51,213 nt of DNA from Microtetraspora niveoalba (lineage in GTDB: Bacteria > Actinomycetota > Actinomycetes > Streptosporangiales > Streptosporangiaceae), in NCBI RefSeq assembly GCF_001570405.1, contig NZ_BBYM01000049.1:1-51213 (forward strand), read 5' to 3'. The notes below the pieces were generated by a model. It was not told the origin of the DNA. It did no database searches and worked only from the letters and a program-made list of their open reading frames with translations. A program made the translations under genes and the position numbers. This document shows positions 8,801 to 17,765 of the stretch, in pieces; within the stretch, counting starts at the first letter, position 1, and each line of letters opens with the position of its first letter.

Positions 8801-9047
8801 CCGCGCGATAGAGGTGTCGGGCGAGGGCGTGATGATGGCCGCGCTGCGCGAGAGGGACGGCCTGCTGGAGGTCCGTCTGGTCGCCGAGCATCCGTCCGCG
8901 ACCGAGGCGGTGATCCGCGGGAGCTTCACCGCCGCGCGGCTCGCCGACGCCCTCGGCTCTCCCACCGCTCCGCTCACGGTCGCGCAGGGCGCCGTACGGC
9001 TCCCGCTGCGGCCGTTCGAGATCGTCACCGTTCAGCTCTCGGCCTGA
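5823..9047 (+). CDS. Alpha-mannosidase, glycoside hydrolase family 38
   Basis: Retaining, zinc-dependent exo-acting alpha-mannosidase, 1074 residues. The N-terminal catalytic domain begins with HTHWDREWY, giving zinc ligands H14 and D16, and carries the nucleophile segment LPDQFGHCSQMPQI (near residue 125). A three-helix bundle and a long beta-sandwich region follow, as in the family. The GTG at 5823 has GAGGAG at 5812-5817. No signal peptide is seen, so it probably acts in the cytoplasm on imported oligosaccharides. Four hydrophilic low-complexity insertions break the C-terminal half (about 7690-7850, 8055-8170, 8280-8465, 8690-8780); bacterial relatives are usually around 800-1050 residues without them. 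Family assignment is firm; linkage specificity is not readable. Confidence 0.93.
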   Translation: MNTPHEIVVVPHTHWDREWYLPFQRFRMGLVRMLDEVLDIMAADPLYRFTVDGQLAAVEDYLEIRPERLDDIRKFVEEGRLAVGPWMILSDEFLCSGETLIRNLEYGMRGAASLGGAMRVGYLPDQFGHCSQMPQILSLAGLRNACLWRGVPASVRRDAFAWTGADGSTVVTRYLPGGYGNAVALFSGPAEGLPDRLSAFAASMRPWRPDGPLLAMYGADHSAPAAEITEHGLRVATLAEFLDLAADASDPSELPEVRGELRSHARANILPGVLSARVPIKQAMARAERAVIRYAEPLSTLWLADRTASARLLDLAWRRLIACSGHDSVTGCGADETAQQVAARIAEAEQIGQAVVDLVSAALAAEAPRGSLVVVNPSPYERTALVLADLPEHRSRLVDAAGEAVPVQRLEHAPTLLDETVMDDLSQLLGRVHERELFGQEIVSWEAGDGVFAITVSRHASGGYAYEDLRRAIVEAGPGPWVVRTLAEPVVTVAAQVTVPALGRSVLTAEPPSRGSVPLTRTPEAAAALTAPDGVLDNGLLRVSVAADGTLSLRGRDGTEVHGVGRIAHGGDIGDTYNYAPPPGDLVVDRPTSVRVEEVCRGPLVSVLEISRSYEWPAGAVPSGWETSRDGAEPEEPGSSSDVWPDTCPEEPGISADGWPDAPDRTDTVDGGSPGTTGRGRPAGAVETVVMTRVELRAGEPFARCEIALDVRCRDHRLRWHAPLPRPATESYAEGQFAVVRRGPVPVDGGEDGKDGKDGLAGHAPESSGGTSAARQATRPSAGGERPIPTFPAEGFVAAGGLAVLLDHVTEYELIPSARGDGADAADGTAVGTGPADGAANRADATDGAANRAGSADGTAVGAGSTDSAANGAGSAGGADGRAELALTLMRSVGYLSQNRNPYRDEPAGPQVATPAAQCQGPFSVRFAVLPYTGDWAEAGLPRLAQEYRLDLLAVPGAGHNPGAGRAPGTGPVPGTSPSEGAGDRRRSAVRSGRAIEVSGEGVMMAALRERDGLLEVRLVAEHPSATEAVIRGSFTAARLADALGSPTAPLTVAQGAVRLPLRPFEIVTVQLSA
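8298..8462 (+). repeat. In-frame 30-bp minisatellite within the mannosidase gene
   Basis: About five and a half degenerate 30-base units encode ten-residue blocks such as ADGTAVGTGP, ADGAANRADA, TDGAANRAGS, ADGTAVGAGS and TDSAANGAGS. The reading frame is kept. The segment is probably an unstructured surface loop, and its copy number may vary between strains. Confidence 0.7.
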
Positions 9048-9090
9048 CCGGGACGGCTGCGGAGATGGGAGCGTGCCCGGAAAAGGTGCC

Positions 9091-9144
9091 GGCCCGGGCC
9101 CAGAGCACGCGGATCACGTCCGCGGTCTCCTCCGGACCCGGGCC
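9091..9144. terminator. Bidirectional terminator between convergent mannosidase and pup genes
   Basis: Nested inverted repeats fill the 121-base convergent gap: GGCCCGGG (9091-9098) with CCCGGGCC (9137-9144), enclosing CGCGGA (9108-9113) with TCCGCG (9119-9124). It is placed to end transcripts from both sides. It also indicates that the pup transcript ends here, with nothing co-transcribed after it. Confidence 0.45.
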
Positions 9145-9168
9145 TCCCCTTCGCGGCCGTTCCCGGCC

Positions 9169-9378
9169 TTACTCTCCGCCCTTCTGGACGTACGACCTCA
9201 CGAACTCCTCCGCGTTCTCCTCAAGGACCTCGTCGATCTCGTCGAGGATGGAGTCGACGTCGTCGCTGAGCTTCTCGTGGCGCTCCTGAACATCGGAAGT
9301 CGGCTGCGCCTCGGTCTCCTCGACCTCGCTCTCCTGGCGGCCCGTCTGCTTCTGGCCGCCGGTGTCCCTCGTCGCCAT
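9169..9378 (-). CDS. pup: Prokaryotic ubiquitin-like protein Pup
   Basis: Small, mostly disordered protein (69 residues) that is attached through its C-terminal Glu to lysines of target proteins, marking them for the ARC/Mpa-proteasome. The sequence is diagnostic: acidic coiled-coil-forming middle (SDDVDSILDEIDEVLEENAEEF, which contacts the ATPase) and C-terminus VRSYVQKGGE. It ends in GGE rather than GGQ, so it needs no deamidation by Dop before ligation. ATG at 9378 has the ribosome binding site GGAGGT six bases upstream (complement of 9385-9390). Usually dop-pup-prcB-prcA run in this order; here a plus-strand kinase-like gene separates dop from pup, and no proteasome subunit follows. The ligase gene pafA is not in the window. 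Confidence 0.96.
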   Translation of the reverse strand: MATRDTGGQKQTGRQESEVEETEAQPTSDVQERHEKLSDDVDSILDEIDEVLEENAEEFVRSYVQKGGE

Positions 9379-9691
9379 GTGGATACCTCCGCTCGGGGGA
9401 TGCCTCTCTCCCGTATCTTCCCCGAACCGGGCGACAATTCGCGCGGATCGCCCCGCGATCTTTCACCCGGCTCCGGGGACGGTCCAGACACTCAACCCTG
9501 CCCGCGCCGGGAAAGCAAGCCGCGCGCCCCACCCGGACCGCTTCCTGGACGGCCGCACGGGCTTCCAAGATCATCTGGTAGACCGGATCGTTACCCTCGC
9601 CACCGGCCCGGGGCGGGCAAGGGTGATCCTTTTTACGACCACAATATGTACCGGGGAAGCGGAGAACCGTGTCATGTCAGGGGGGTGGCTC
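9379..9691. promoter_or_regulatory. Divergent promoter region of pup and the kinase-like gene
   Basis: This 313-base gap separates the diverging pup and kinase-like genes and must hold both promoters. An AT-richer patch (about 9626-9650, including CAATATG at 9642-9648) is the most promoter-like stretch for the kinase-like gene. No clear -35/-10 pair could be assigned for pup beyond its ribosome binding site. No further gene is seen here. Confidence 0.35.
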
Positions 9692-10567
9692 ATGGGGACG
9701 GATCAGGAACTGCTGGGAGATCGCTACCGGCTGCTCTCCGCCGTTCGCCGCGGCCGGGAAGCGGTGATGTGGCACGCGCACGACCTGCGACTGCGCCGCA
9801 ACGTGGCGATCAAGGAGCTGCGGCCGTCGCACCACGACGACGAGCCCGACCTGCAGACGGCGCGCCGGCGGGCGCTGCGTGAGGCCCGGTCGGCCGCCCG
9901 GCTGAGCCATCCCGGCGTGGTGACCGTGCACGACCTGCTGGAGGCCAACGGCCGCCTGTGGATCGTGACAGAGCTCCTCGAGGGGCTCACCCTGGAGGAG
10001 ACGGTCCGCCACCTTGGGCAACTGCCGGCGCACTGGGCGGCCTGGGTCGGGTTCCAGCTTCTCGCCGGAGTGCGGCACGCCCACGAGACCGGAGTGGTCC
10101 ACGGGGCGATCGAGCCGGCGAACGTCCTGCTGACCGAGGACCGCGTCGTGCTGACCGACTTCGGGATGGCCGCGATCGACGGCACCGGGTCCACCACGCT
10201 CCCGATCGTCCGTACGGCGGCCTACCTGGCCCCGGAGCGGGTGACCGGCGCGCCCCCGACCGTCGCCGCGGACCTGTGGTCGTTCGGGGCGACGCTGTAC
10301 TGCGCCGTGGAGGGCCGTCCCCCGTACGGCGAGGCCGGGACGCTGGCCGAGCTGGAACGCGCGCTGGGCGGGGATCCCGCGCCCTCACACCGGGCGGGCC
10401 CGCTCCGTCCCGTCCTGGAGGGCCTGCTGCGGCGGGATCCGGACGAGCGGCTGACCGCCAAGGAGGCGGTCTCGCTGCTGGTCGGCGTGCTGCGGCGGCT
10501 GGGCATCTCGGCGGCGCCGCCCGGACGGCGGCCGGAGACGCCCCCGGCCCGCGCCTTTACAAGGTAG
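9692..10567 (+). CDS. Ser/Thr protein kinase-like protein, predicted pseudokinase
   Basis: A bacterial Hanks-type kinase fold of 291 residues with no membrane span or sensor domain. The ATP lysine (VAIK, K41), helix-C Glu (E64), DFG (156-158) and APE segment (LAPERV) are kept. The catalytic loop, however, reads H137-G138-A139 where active kinases have HRD, so the catalytic base Asp is replaced by Ala; N144 is kept. The glycine-rich loop is also degenerate (AVRRGREAVMW). It may bind nucleotide but is unlikely to phosphorylate, and could be a scaffold or regulator (inference). ATG 9692 has GGGGGG at 9681-9685; an in-frame ATG at 9674 with GGAGA is an alternative. It interrupts the pup-dop arrangement on the opposite strand. 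Confidence 0.85.
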   Translation: MGTDQELLGDRYRLLSAVRRGREAVMWHAHDLRLRRNVAIKELRPSHHDDEPDLQTARRRALREARSAARLSHPGVVTVHDLLEANGRLWIVTELLEGLTLEETVRHLGQLPAHWAAWVGFQLLAGVRHAHETGVVHGAIEPANVLLTEDRVVLTDFGMAAIDGTGSTTLPIVRTAAYLAPERVTGAPPTVAADLWSFGATLYCAVEGRPPYGEAGTLAELERALGGDPAPSHRAGPLRPVLEGLLRRDPDERLTAKEAVSLLVGVLRRLGISAAPPGRRPETPPARAFTR

Positions 10568-10695
10568 ATCTCCTGGCCCGGAGTCCGCTCGCCCCACGCC
10601 TTCAGGAGGCCGACCTCCCCCGACCGGCCGGGCCGCGGACCCCGTGCCGTCACTCGCCGGGGCCGCGTCGTGTGCTCTCGCTCGCGGGGCGGGCC

Positions 10696-12213
10696 TCACT
10701 TGTCGCCGGTCAGGGCCGCCACGAGGGCGGCGGCGGTGCGGCAGCGGTCGAGCAGGTCGCCGACGTGCGCCTTGGTGCCGCGCAGCGGCTCCAGGGTCGG
10801 CACCCGCTGCAGGGACTCCCGGCCGGGGATGTCGAAGATGACCGAGTCCCAGGAGGCGGCGGCCACCGACTCGCTGTACTGGCGCAGGCAGCGGCCCCGG
10901 AAGTAGGCGCGGGTGTCCGTCGGCGGCAGCTCGACGGCGCGCTCCACCTCCGTCTCCTCGACCAGGCGCTGCATCCGGCCGCGGGCGACGAGGCGGTTGT
11001 AGAGGCCGCGGTCGGGCCGGATGTCGGAGTACTGCAGGTCGACGAGCTGGAGCCGGGGGTGCGACCAGGGCAGGCCGTCCCGGGTCCGGTAGCCCTCCAG
11101 CAGTTCGAGCTTGGCCACCCAGTCCAGTTCGCGCGAGAGCTGCATCGGGTCCTCGGCGAGCCGGGTGAGCACCGACTCCCACCGGTTGAGCACGTCCTTG
11201 GTCATGTCGTCGACGCTCGCGCCGTAGCGGTCCTCGACGTACTTGCGGGCCTGCTCCAGGTACTCCATCTGGAGCTGTACGGCGGTCATCTTGCGGCCGT
11301 TGCGCAGGGCGATCTCGTACCGGCAGGTCGGGTCGTGGGAGACCGCGCGGAGGGCGGCGACGGGCGACTCGACCGACAGGTCCGCGGTGAGGAACCCGTC
11401 CTCGATCATCGCGAGGACCAGCGACGTGGTCCCTAGCTTCAAATATGTCGAAATTTCCGACATATTGGCGTCGCCGATGATGACGTGCAGCCGACGGTAC
11501 TTCTCCGGGTCGGCGTGCGGCTCGTCGCGCGTGTTGATGATCGGCCGCTTGAGCGTGGTCTCCAGGCCGACCTCGACCTCGAAGAAGTCGGCCCGCTGGC
11601 TGATCTGGAAGCCCTCGCCGCGCGAGTCCTGCCCGATGCCGACCTTGCCCGCGCCGCAGACGACCTGGCGCGAGACGAAGAACGGCGTCAGGTGCCGCAC
11701 GATGTCGGCGAACGGCGTCGCCCGCCGCATCAGGTAGTTCTCGTGGCAGCCGTAGGAGGCGCCCTTGGCGTCGGTGTTGTTCTTGTAGAGCTGGATGGGC
11801 GCGTTGCCGGGCATCGCCGAGGCGCGGACGGCGGCGTCGTACATGACCCGCTCCCCCGCCTTGTCCCAGATCACCACGGCGCGGGGGTTGGTGCACTCCG
11901 GTGTGGAGTACTCCGGGTGGGCGTGGTCGACGTACAGCCGCGCGCCGTTGGTCAGGATCACGTTGGCGAGGCCGAGGTCCTCGTCGGTGAGCTGGCTCTG
12001 GTCGGCCACCTCCCTGGCGAGGTCGAACCCCCTGGCGTCGCGGAGCGGGTTCTCCTCCTCGAAGTCCCACCGTGCCCGGCGGGCCTTCGCGGCGGAGGCC
12101 GCAAGGTACGCGTTGACGACCTGTGAGGAGGTCACCATCGCGTTCGCACCGGGCTGCCCGGGCACGGCGATGCCGTACTCGGTCTCGATGCCCATCACCC
12201 GCCGTACCGTCAT
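10696..12213 (-). CDS. dop: Depupylase/deamidase Dop
   Basis: Glutamine-synthetase-like enzyme (505 residues) that removes Pup from substrates and, where Pup ends in Gln, deamidates it. It is Dop rather than the ligase PafA: the N-terminus [20 protein letters not shown] and the insertion with [18 protein letters not shown] match Dop; ATP/metal residues are in the ETEYG and HPEYSTPE segments. Because Pup here ends in Glu, its needed activity is depupylation. ATG 12213 is preferred to a GTG two codons upstream, since GGCGGGG then has normal spacing. A TATAAC hexamer (complement of 12248-12253) may be the -10. An AT-rich palindrome with rare codons lies inside the gene at 11442-11466. Confidence 0.95.
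   Translation of the reverse strand: MTVRRVMGIETEYGIAVPGQPGANAMVTSSQVVNAYLAASAAKARRARWDFEEENPLRDARGFDLAREVADQSQLTDEDLGLANVILTNGARLYVDHAHPEYSTPECTNPRAVVIWDKAGERVMYDAAVRASAMPGNAPIQLYKNNTDAKGASYGCHENYLMRRATPFADIVRHLTPFFVSRQVVCGAGKVGIGQDSRGEGFQISQRADFFEVEVGLETTLKRPIINTRDEPHADPEKYRRLHVIIGDANMSEISTYLKLGTTSLVLAMIEDGFLTADLSVESPVAALRAVSHDPTCRYEIALRNGRKMTAVQLQMEYLEQARKYVEDRYGASVDDMTKDVLNRWESVLTRLAEDPMQLSRELDWVAKLELLEGYRTRDGLPWSHPRLQLVDLQYSDIRPDRGLYNRLVARGRMQRLVEETEVERAVELPPTDTRAYFRGRCLRQYSESVAAASWDSVIFDIPGRESLQRVPTLEPLRGTKAHVGDLLDRCRTAAALVAALTGDK
11442..11466. promoter_or_regulatory. AT-rich palindrome inside dop
   Basis: Perfect arms AATATGTC (11442-11449) and GACATATT (11459-11466) flank GAAATTTCC. 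The 25 bases are about 70% AT inside a gene of roughly 70% GC and force rare codons (AAT, TCG-GAA-ATT, ACA, TAT, TTG, then AAG-CTA) in the conserved [11 protein letters not shown] segment. It looks like a protein-binding site or structural signal retained within coding sequence. No known site was recognised. Confidence 0.55.
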
Positions 12214-12295
12214 GCGCACCCCGCCTGCTTAAGGCCGTCGTTCCGCCGTTATATCCCCGAGCCTAGCCTCTTCTCTATGCCCGGCTACCAGACAG

Positions 12296-13483
12296 TTACG
12301 GCACAGATGCTTCCCTAGTTTGCGTGGCCGGCTCGGTCTCCCGTACGGGAGGAGGCGGCGCGGAACCCCCGTCGCGCAGGCGGATCCGGTCCAGGGAGGC
12401 GCTCAGGGCGGCCCGCAGCCAGCGCTGTCCCGGCCGGTCGACGAGCCGGTAGACGAGGTACGCGATCACGATCGAGACCGCCATCGTGAGGCCGACGAGC
12501 GGCCAGCGGCCGATCGAGTCCTTCAGGCCGGGGATGAGCACGGCCGAGACGTTCTGGTGGACCAGATAGAGCGGGTAGGTGAGCGCGCCGACGGTGGTCA
12601 GGGCGCGCCACCGCAGCCAGCGCAGCCAGCCGAGGGCCACCGCCGCGATCAGCAGGAAGATGAGCGTGATCGCGATGATCGCGCCCTCCGGCGGGGCCGG
12701 GAAGTGCGAGAACCCGATCATGTCCACCCGGCCCTTGACCCGCTCGGTGGCCGCGAGCAGGCACAGCCCGTACGACACCCCGACGAACGCCCACAACACG
12801 AACGTGGAGCCGAACCGGTAGATCAGGTAGAACGCCATGCCGGCGATGAAGTACGGCGCCTGGCGGGGCATGAACAGGTAGGTCAGCACGTCGTTGCGGG
12901 TGCCCTCGGCGACGGCCACGAGGATGATCCAGGCCGCCATGAAGCCGAGGCAGCGCCGCAGCGTGATGCCGACGAGGGTGAACAGCCCGACCAGGATGTA
13001 GAACCTGAGCTCCACCCACAGCGACCAGAAGACGGCGCCCGCGTGCCCGATGCCGACGCCGCCCTGAAGCATGGTCATGTTGACCAGCCAGTCGCGCAGC
13101 GACAGCCCGGGGTCGAAGCCCTTCACCCCGGCGAACGTGTACATCACGAAGAGCGCGATGACGACGAACCAGTACGCGGGGTAGAGCCGGGAGGCCCGGG
13201 AGACGACGAAGCCGCCGAGCGTGTTGCCCCAGGCGCTCATCAGGATGACGAACCCGCTGATGAGGAAGAACAGCTCGACGCCGAGGATGCCGAGCGTCGT
13301 GACGCGGTTGACGCTCGAGAACAGCGCGGTGGGGTAGTCGCCCCAGAGCGACTTGCTGGCCGCCATGTAATGGAAGGACATCACGGCGAACGCGGCGACG
13401 AAACGCAGCGCGTCGAGTTCGACGAGGCGCGGCCCCCTCGTCGTACGACCCCCGTGGGAGCCGTGCGAAGGCACATACGTCAC
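12296..13483 (-). CDS. Membrane acyltransferase, acyltransferase-3 (OafA/NodX) family
   Basis: Integral membrane O-acyltransferase of 395 residues with about ten hydrophobic spans. Family motifs visible are the opening RLVELDALRFVAAFAVMSFH with its conserved Arg and His, FFLISGFVI, and SRLYPAYWF. Such enzymes transfer acetyl or other acyl groups to sugars of surface polysaccharides, antibiotics or lipids; the acceptor here is not known. The start is taken as GTG 13483, with only a weak upstream AGGTG; GTG 13474 is possible. It sits on the same strand between arc and dop, where mycobacteria have other small genes, and follows the arc terminator, so it is probably transcribed separately. The C-terminal 35 residues are a soluble Pro/Glu/Arg-rich tail. 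Confidence 0.85.
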   Translation of the reverse strand: MTYVPSHGSHGGRTTRGPRLVELDALRFVAAFAVMSFHYMAASKSLWGDYPTALFSSVNRVTTLGILGVELFFLISGFVILMSAWGNTLGGFVVSRASRLYPAYWFVVIALFVMYTFAGVKGFDPGLSLRDWLVNMTMLQGGVGIGHAGAVFWSLWVELRFYILVGLFTLVGITLRRCLGFMAAWIILVAVAEGTRNDVLTYLFMPRQAPYFIAGMAFYLIYRFGSTFVLWAFVGVSYGLCLLAATERVKGRVDMIGFSHFPAPPEGAIIAITLIFLLIAAVALGWLRWLRWRALTTVGALTYPLYLVHQNVSAVLIPGLKDSIGRWPLVGLTMAVSIVIAYLVYRLVDRPGQRWLRAALSASLDRIRLRDGGSAPPPPVRETEPATQTREASVP

Positions 13484-13623
13484 GGGCGCACACCTAGGTA
13501 GATCACGCCCCTTTGACGTGAATCCGATGTCCCCGGTTCCCTGAAATTTCCTGAACTCTCACGCCGCTTTCCGGAAATTCGTACATTAAGCCATAAATGG
13601 CACATTTGGTATGGAAAACCGGA

Positions 13624-13654
13624 AAGGCCGGGAGGGATGCCCCCTCCCGGCCTT
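13624..13654 (-). terminator. Intrinsic terminator of arc
   Basis: A perfect 13-bp stem (AAGGCCGGGAGGG and CCCTCCCGGCCTT) with a 5-base loop begins 21 bases after the arc stop on the minus strand. It is followed there by TTTCCGGTTTT, giving the U-rich tail of a classical Rho-independent terminator. This is the clearest terminator in the window. Confidence 0.85.
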
Positions 13655-13675
13655 CGGTGTACCGGAGCCGGTGTT

Positions 13676-15439
13676 CTACAGGTACTGGCCGGTGTTGGCG
13701 ACCGTGTCGATCGACCGGCCGGCCTCGGTGCCCTGCTTGCCCTGCACGAGGGTGCGGATGTAGACGATCCGCTCGCCCTTCTTGCCGGAGATGCGGGCCC
13801 AGTCGTCGGGGTTGGTGGTGTTGGGCAGGTCCTCGTTCTCGGAGAACTCGTCCACGCAGGCGGCCAGCAGGTGCGCGATCCGCAGGCCCTTCTGCTTGGT
13901 GTCGAGGAACTCCTTGATCGCCATCTTCTTCGCCCGGTCCACGATGTTCTGGATCATGGCGCCGGAGTTGAAGTCCTTGAAGTAGAGGACTTCCTTGTCG
14001 CCGTTGGCGTAGGTCACCTCGAGGAAGCGGTTCTCCTCGCTCTCGGTGTACATCCGCTCGACGACCCGCTGGATCATGGCCGCGATCGTGCCCTCACGGC
14101 TGCCGCCGTGCTCGGCGAGGTCGTCGGCGTGCAGCGGGAGGCCGCTGATCAGGTACTTGGAGAAGATGTCCCGCGCGGCCTCGGCGTCCGGCCGCTCGAT
14201 CTTGATCTTGACGTCCAGGCGGCCGGGCCGCAGGATCGCCGGGTCGATCATGTCCTCGCGGTTGGACGCGCCGATGACGATCACGTTCTCCAGGCCCTCG
14301 ACGCCGTCGATCTCCGACAGCAGCTGGGGGACGATGGTGTTCTCGACATCGGAGGAGACGCCGGACCCGCGGGTGCGGAAGATCGAGTCCATCTCGTCGA
14401 AGAACACGATCACCGGGGTGCCCTCGGAGGCCTTCTCCCTGGCCCGCTGGAAGACCAGGCGGATGTGCCGCTCGGTCTCGCCGACGTACTTGTTCAGCAG
14501 CTCCGGGCCCTTGATGTTGAGGAAGAAGCTCTTGCCGGACTGGCCGGTCTTCTCCGCGACCTGCTTGGCCAGGGAGTTCGCCACGGCCTTGGCGATGAGC
14601 GTCTTGCCGCAACCGGGCGGGCCGTACAGCAGCACGCCCTTGGGCGGGCGGAGCTTGTGCTCGCGGAACAGGTCGGAGTAGAGGTAGGGCAGCTCGATCG
14701 CGTCCCTGATCTGCTCGATCTGCCGGCTGAGGCCGCCGATCTCCTCGTAGGAGATGTCGGGCACCTCCTCGAGCACGAGCTCCTCGACCTCGGACTTGGG
14801 AATGCGTTCGTAGACATAGTTGGAACGAGGTTCGAGCAGGAGCGAGTCACCCGCGCGGACCGGCTGGTCCTTCAGCGAGTCGGCCATCTTGACCACCCGC
14901 TCCTCGTCGGCGTGCGAGATCACCAGCGCGCGCTCGCCGTCGTCGAGGAGCTCCTTCAACATGACGATCTCGCCGACGTCCTCGAAGCCGAGGGCTTCGA
15001 CCACGTTGAGCGCCTCGTTGAGCATGACCTCCTGGCCGCGCCGCAACGAGTCCACGTCCACGGCGGGGCTGACGTTCACCCGGAGCTTGCGGCCCCCGGT
15101 GAACACCTCGATCGTGCCGTCCTCCCTCGCCTCGAGGAAGACGCCGAACCCGGACGGTGGCTGCGCCAGCCGGTCGACCTCCTCCTTCAGGGCGACGATC
15201 TGGTCCCTGGCCTCCTTGAGGGTGGCGACCAGTCGCTCGTTCTGACCAGTGAGTGCGGCCACCTGGGCCTGTGCCTCATGGAGACGCTCTTCGATGACCC
15301 TGGCCTGGCGAGGGGACTCTGCCAGCTTCCGCCGCAGTGCGGCGATCTCCTCTTGCAGGAAGGAGACCTGTGTTGTGAGGTCGGCGACCTCCCGTTCGCG
15401 CTGCGCGGCCCGAGCCTCAGCGTCGTCGCGAGCTGCCAC
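13676..15439 (-). CDS. arc: Proteasome-associated AAA ATPase ARC/Mpa
   Basis: Hexameric unfoldase (587 residues) that recognises Pup through an N-terminal coiled coil, unfolds pupylated proteins and feeds them to the 20S proteasome. Visible in order: coiled coil (about residues 3-60), tandem OB domains (about 75-230), AAA domain with Walker A GPPGCGKT (about 272), Walker B FFDEMDS (about 346) and arginine-finger region [15 protein letters not shown]. The C-terminus is GQYL, the penultimate-Tyr docking motif that opens the proteasome gate; its retention implies a 20S core is encoded elsewhere in the genome (inference). GTG 15439 follows AAGGAGGTGA (complement of 15446-15455). Its terminator is at 13624-13654. 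Confidence 0.96.
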   Translation of the reverse strand: MAARDDAEARAAQREREVADLTTQVSFLQEEIAALRRKLAESPRQARVIEERLHEAQAQVAALTGQNERLVATLKEARDQIVALKEEVDRLAQPPSGFGVFLEAREDGTIEVFTGGRKLRVNVSPAVDVDSLRRGQEVMLNEALNVVEALGFEDVGEIVMLKELLDDGERALVISHADEERVVKMADSLKDQPVRAGDSLLLEPRSNYVYERIPKSEVEELVLEEVPDISYEEIGGLSRQIEQIRDAIELPYLYSDLFREHKLRPPKGVLLYGPPGCGKTLIAKAVANSLAKQVAEKTGQSGKSFFLNIKGPELLNKYVGETERHIRLVFQRAREKASEGTPVIVFFDEMDSIFRTRGSGVSSDVENTIVPQLLSEIDGVEGLENVIVIGASNREDMIDPAILRPGRLDVKIKIERPDAEAARDIFSKYLISGLPLHADDLAEHGGSREGTIAAMIQRVVERMYTESEENRFLEVTYANGDKEVLYFKDFNSGAMIQNIVDRAKKMAIKEFLDTKQKGLRIAHLLAACVDEFSENEDLPNTTNPDDWARISGKKGERIVYIRTLVQGKQGTEAGRSIDTVANTGQYL

Positions 15440-15534
15440 GCCCCGTCACCTCCTTCCCCGTCGAGAACGACTACTCAAGACCCTACCTATCTTGCCGCTG
15501 TACGTAACCTGGCCGGGCAGTGTTCGTGTAGTTA

Positions 15535-15614
15535 CATTGGGTGTTCGGTGTTTAGTACCGAATGGACGGTTTATTCAGGTGAGCATTAGGAACACACCTA
15601 GTTGTTCCCCAATG
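15535..15614. promoter_or_regulatory. Nested inverted repeats upstream of arc
   Basis: Three nested pairs occupy the AT-richer gap between trmI and arc: CATTGGG (15535-15541) with CCCAATG (15608-15614), GTGTTC (15541-15546) with GAACAC (15590-15595), and TTCGGT (15544-15549) with ACCGAA (15557-15562). The region must hold the arc promoter and the 3' end of trmI, so the structure could be operator, terminator or both. No regulator could be named. Confidence 0.45.
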
Positions 15615-15644
15615 ACGCGGTTTTGCCGGTTTGTGGCTGAATCG

Positions 15645-17765
<2,121 letters not shown>

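Noticed and set aside
10696-12213. PafA, the Pup ligase, instead of Dop.
   Set aside because: The Dop-specific insertion and N-terminal PGQPGANAM segment are present; PafA lacks them.
13637-15589. A 650-codon plus-strand open frame antisense to arc.
   Set aside because: Shadow of the highly conserved arc gene; repetitive Leu/Val/Asp composition and no ribosome binding site.
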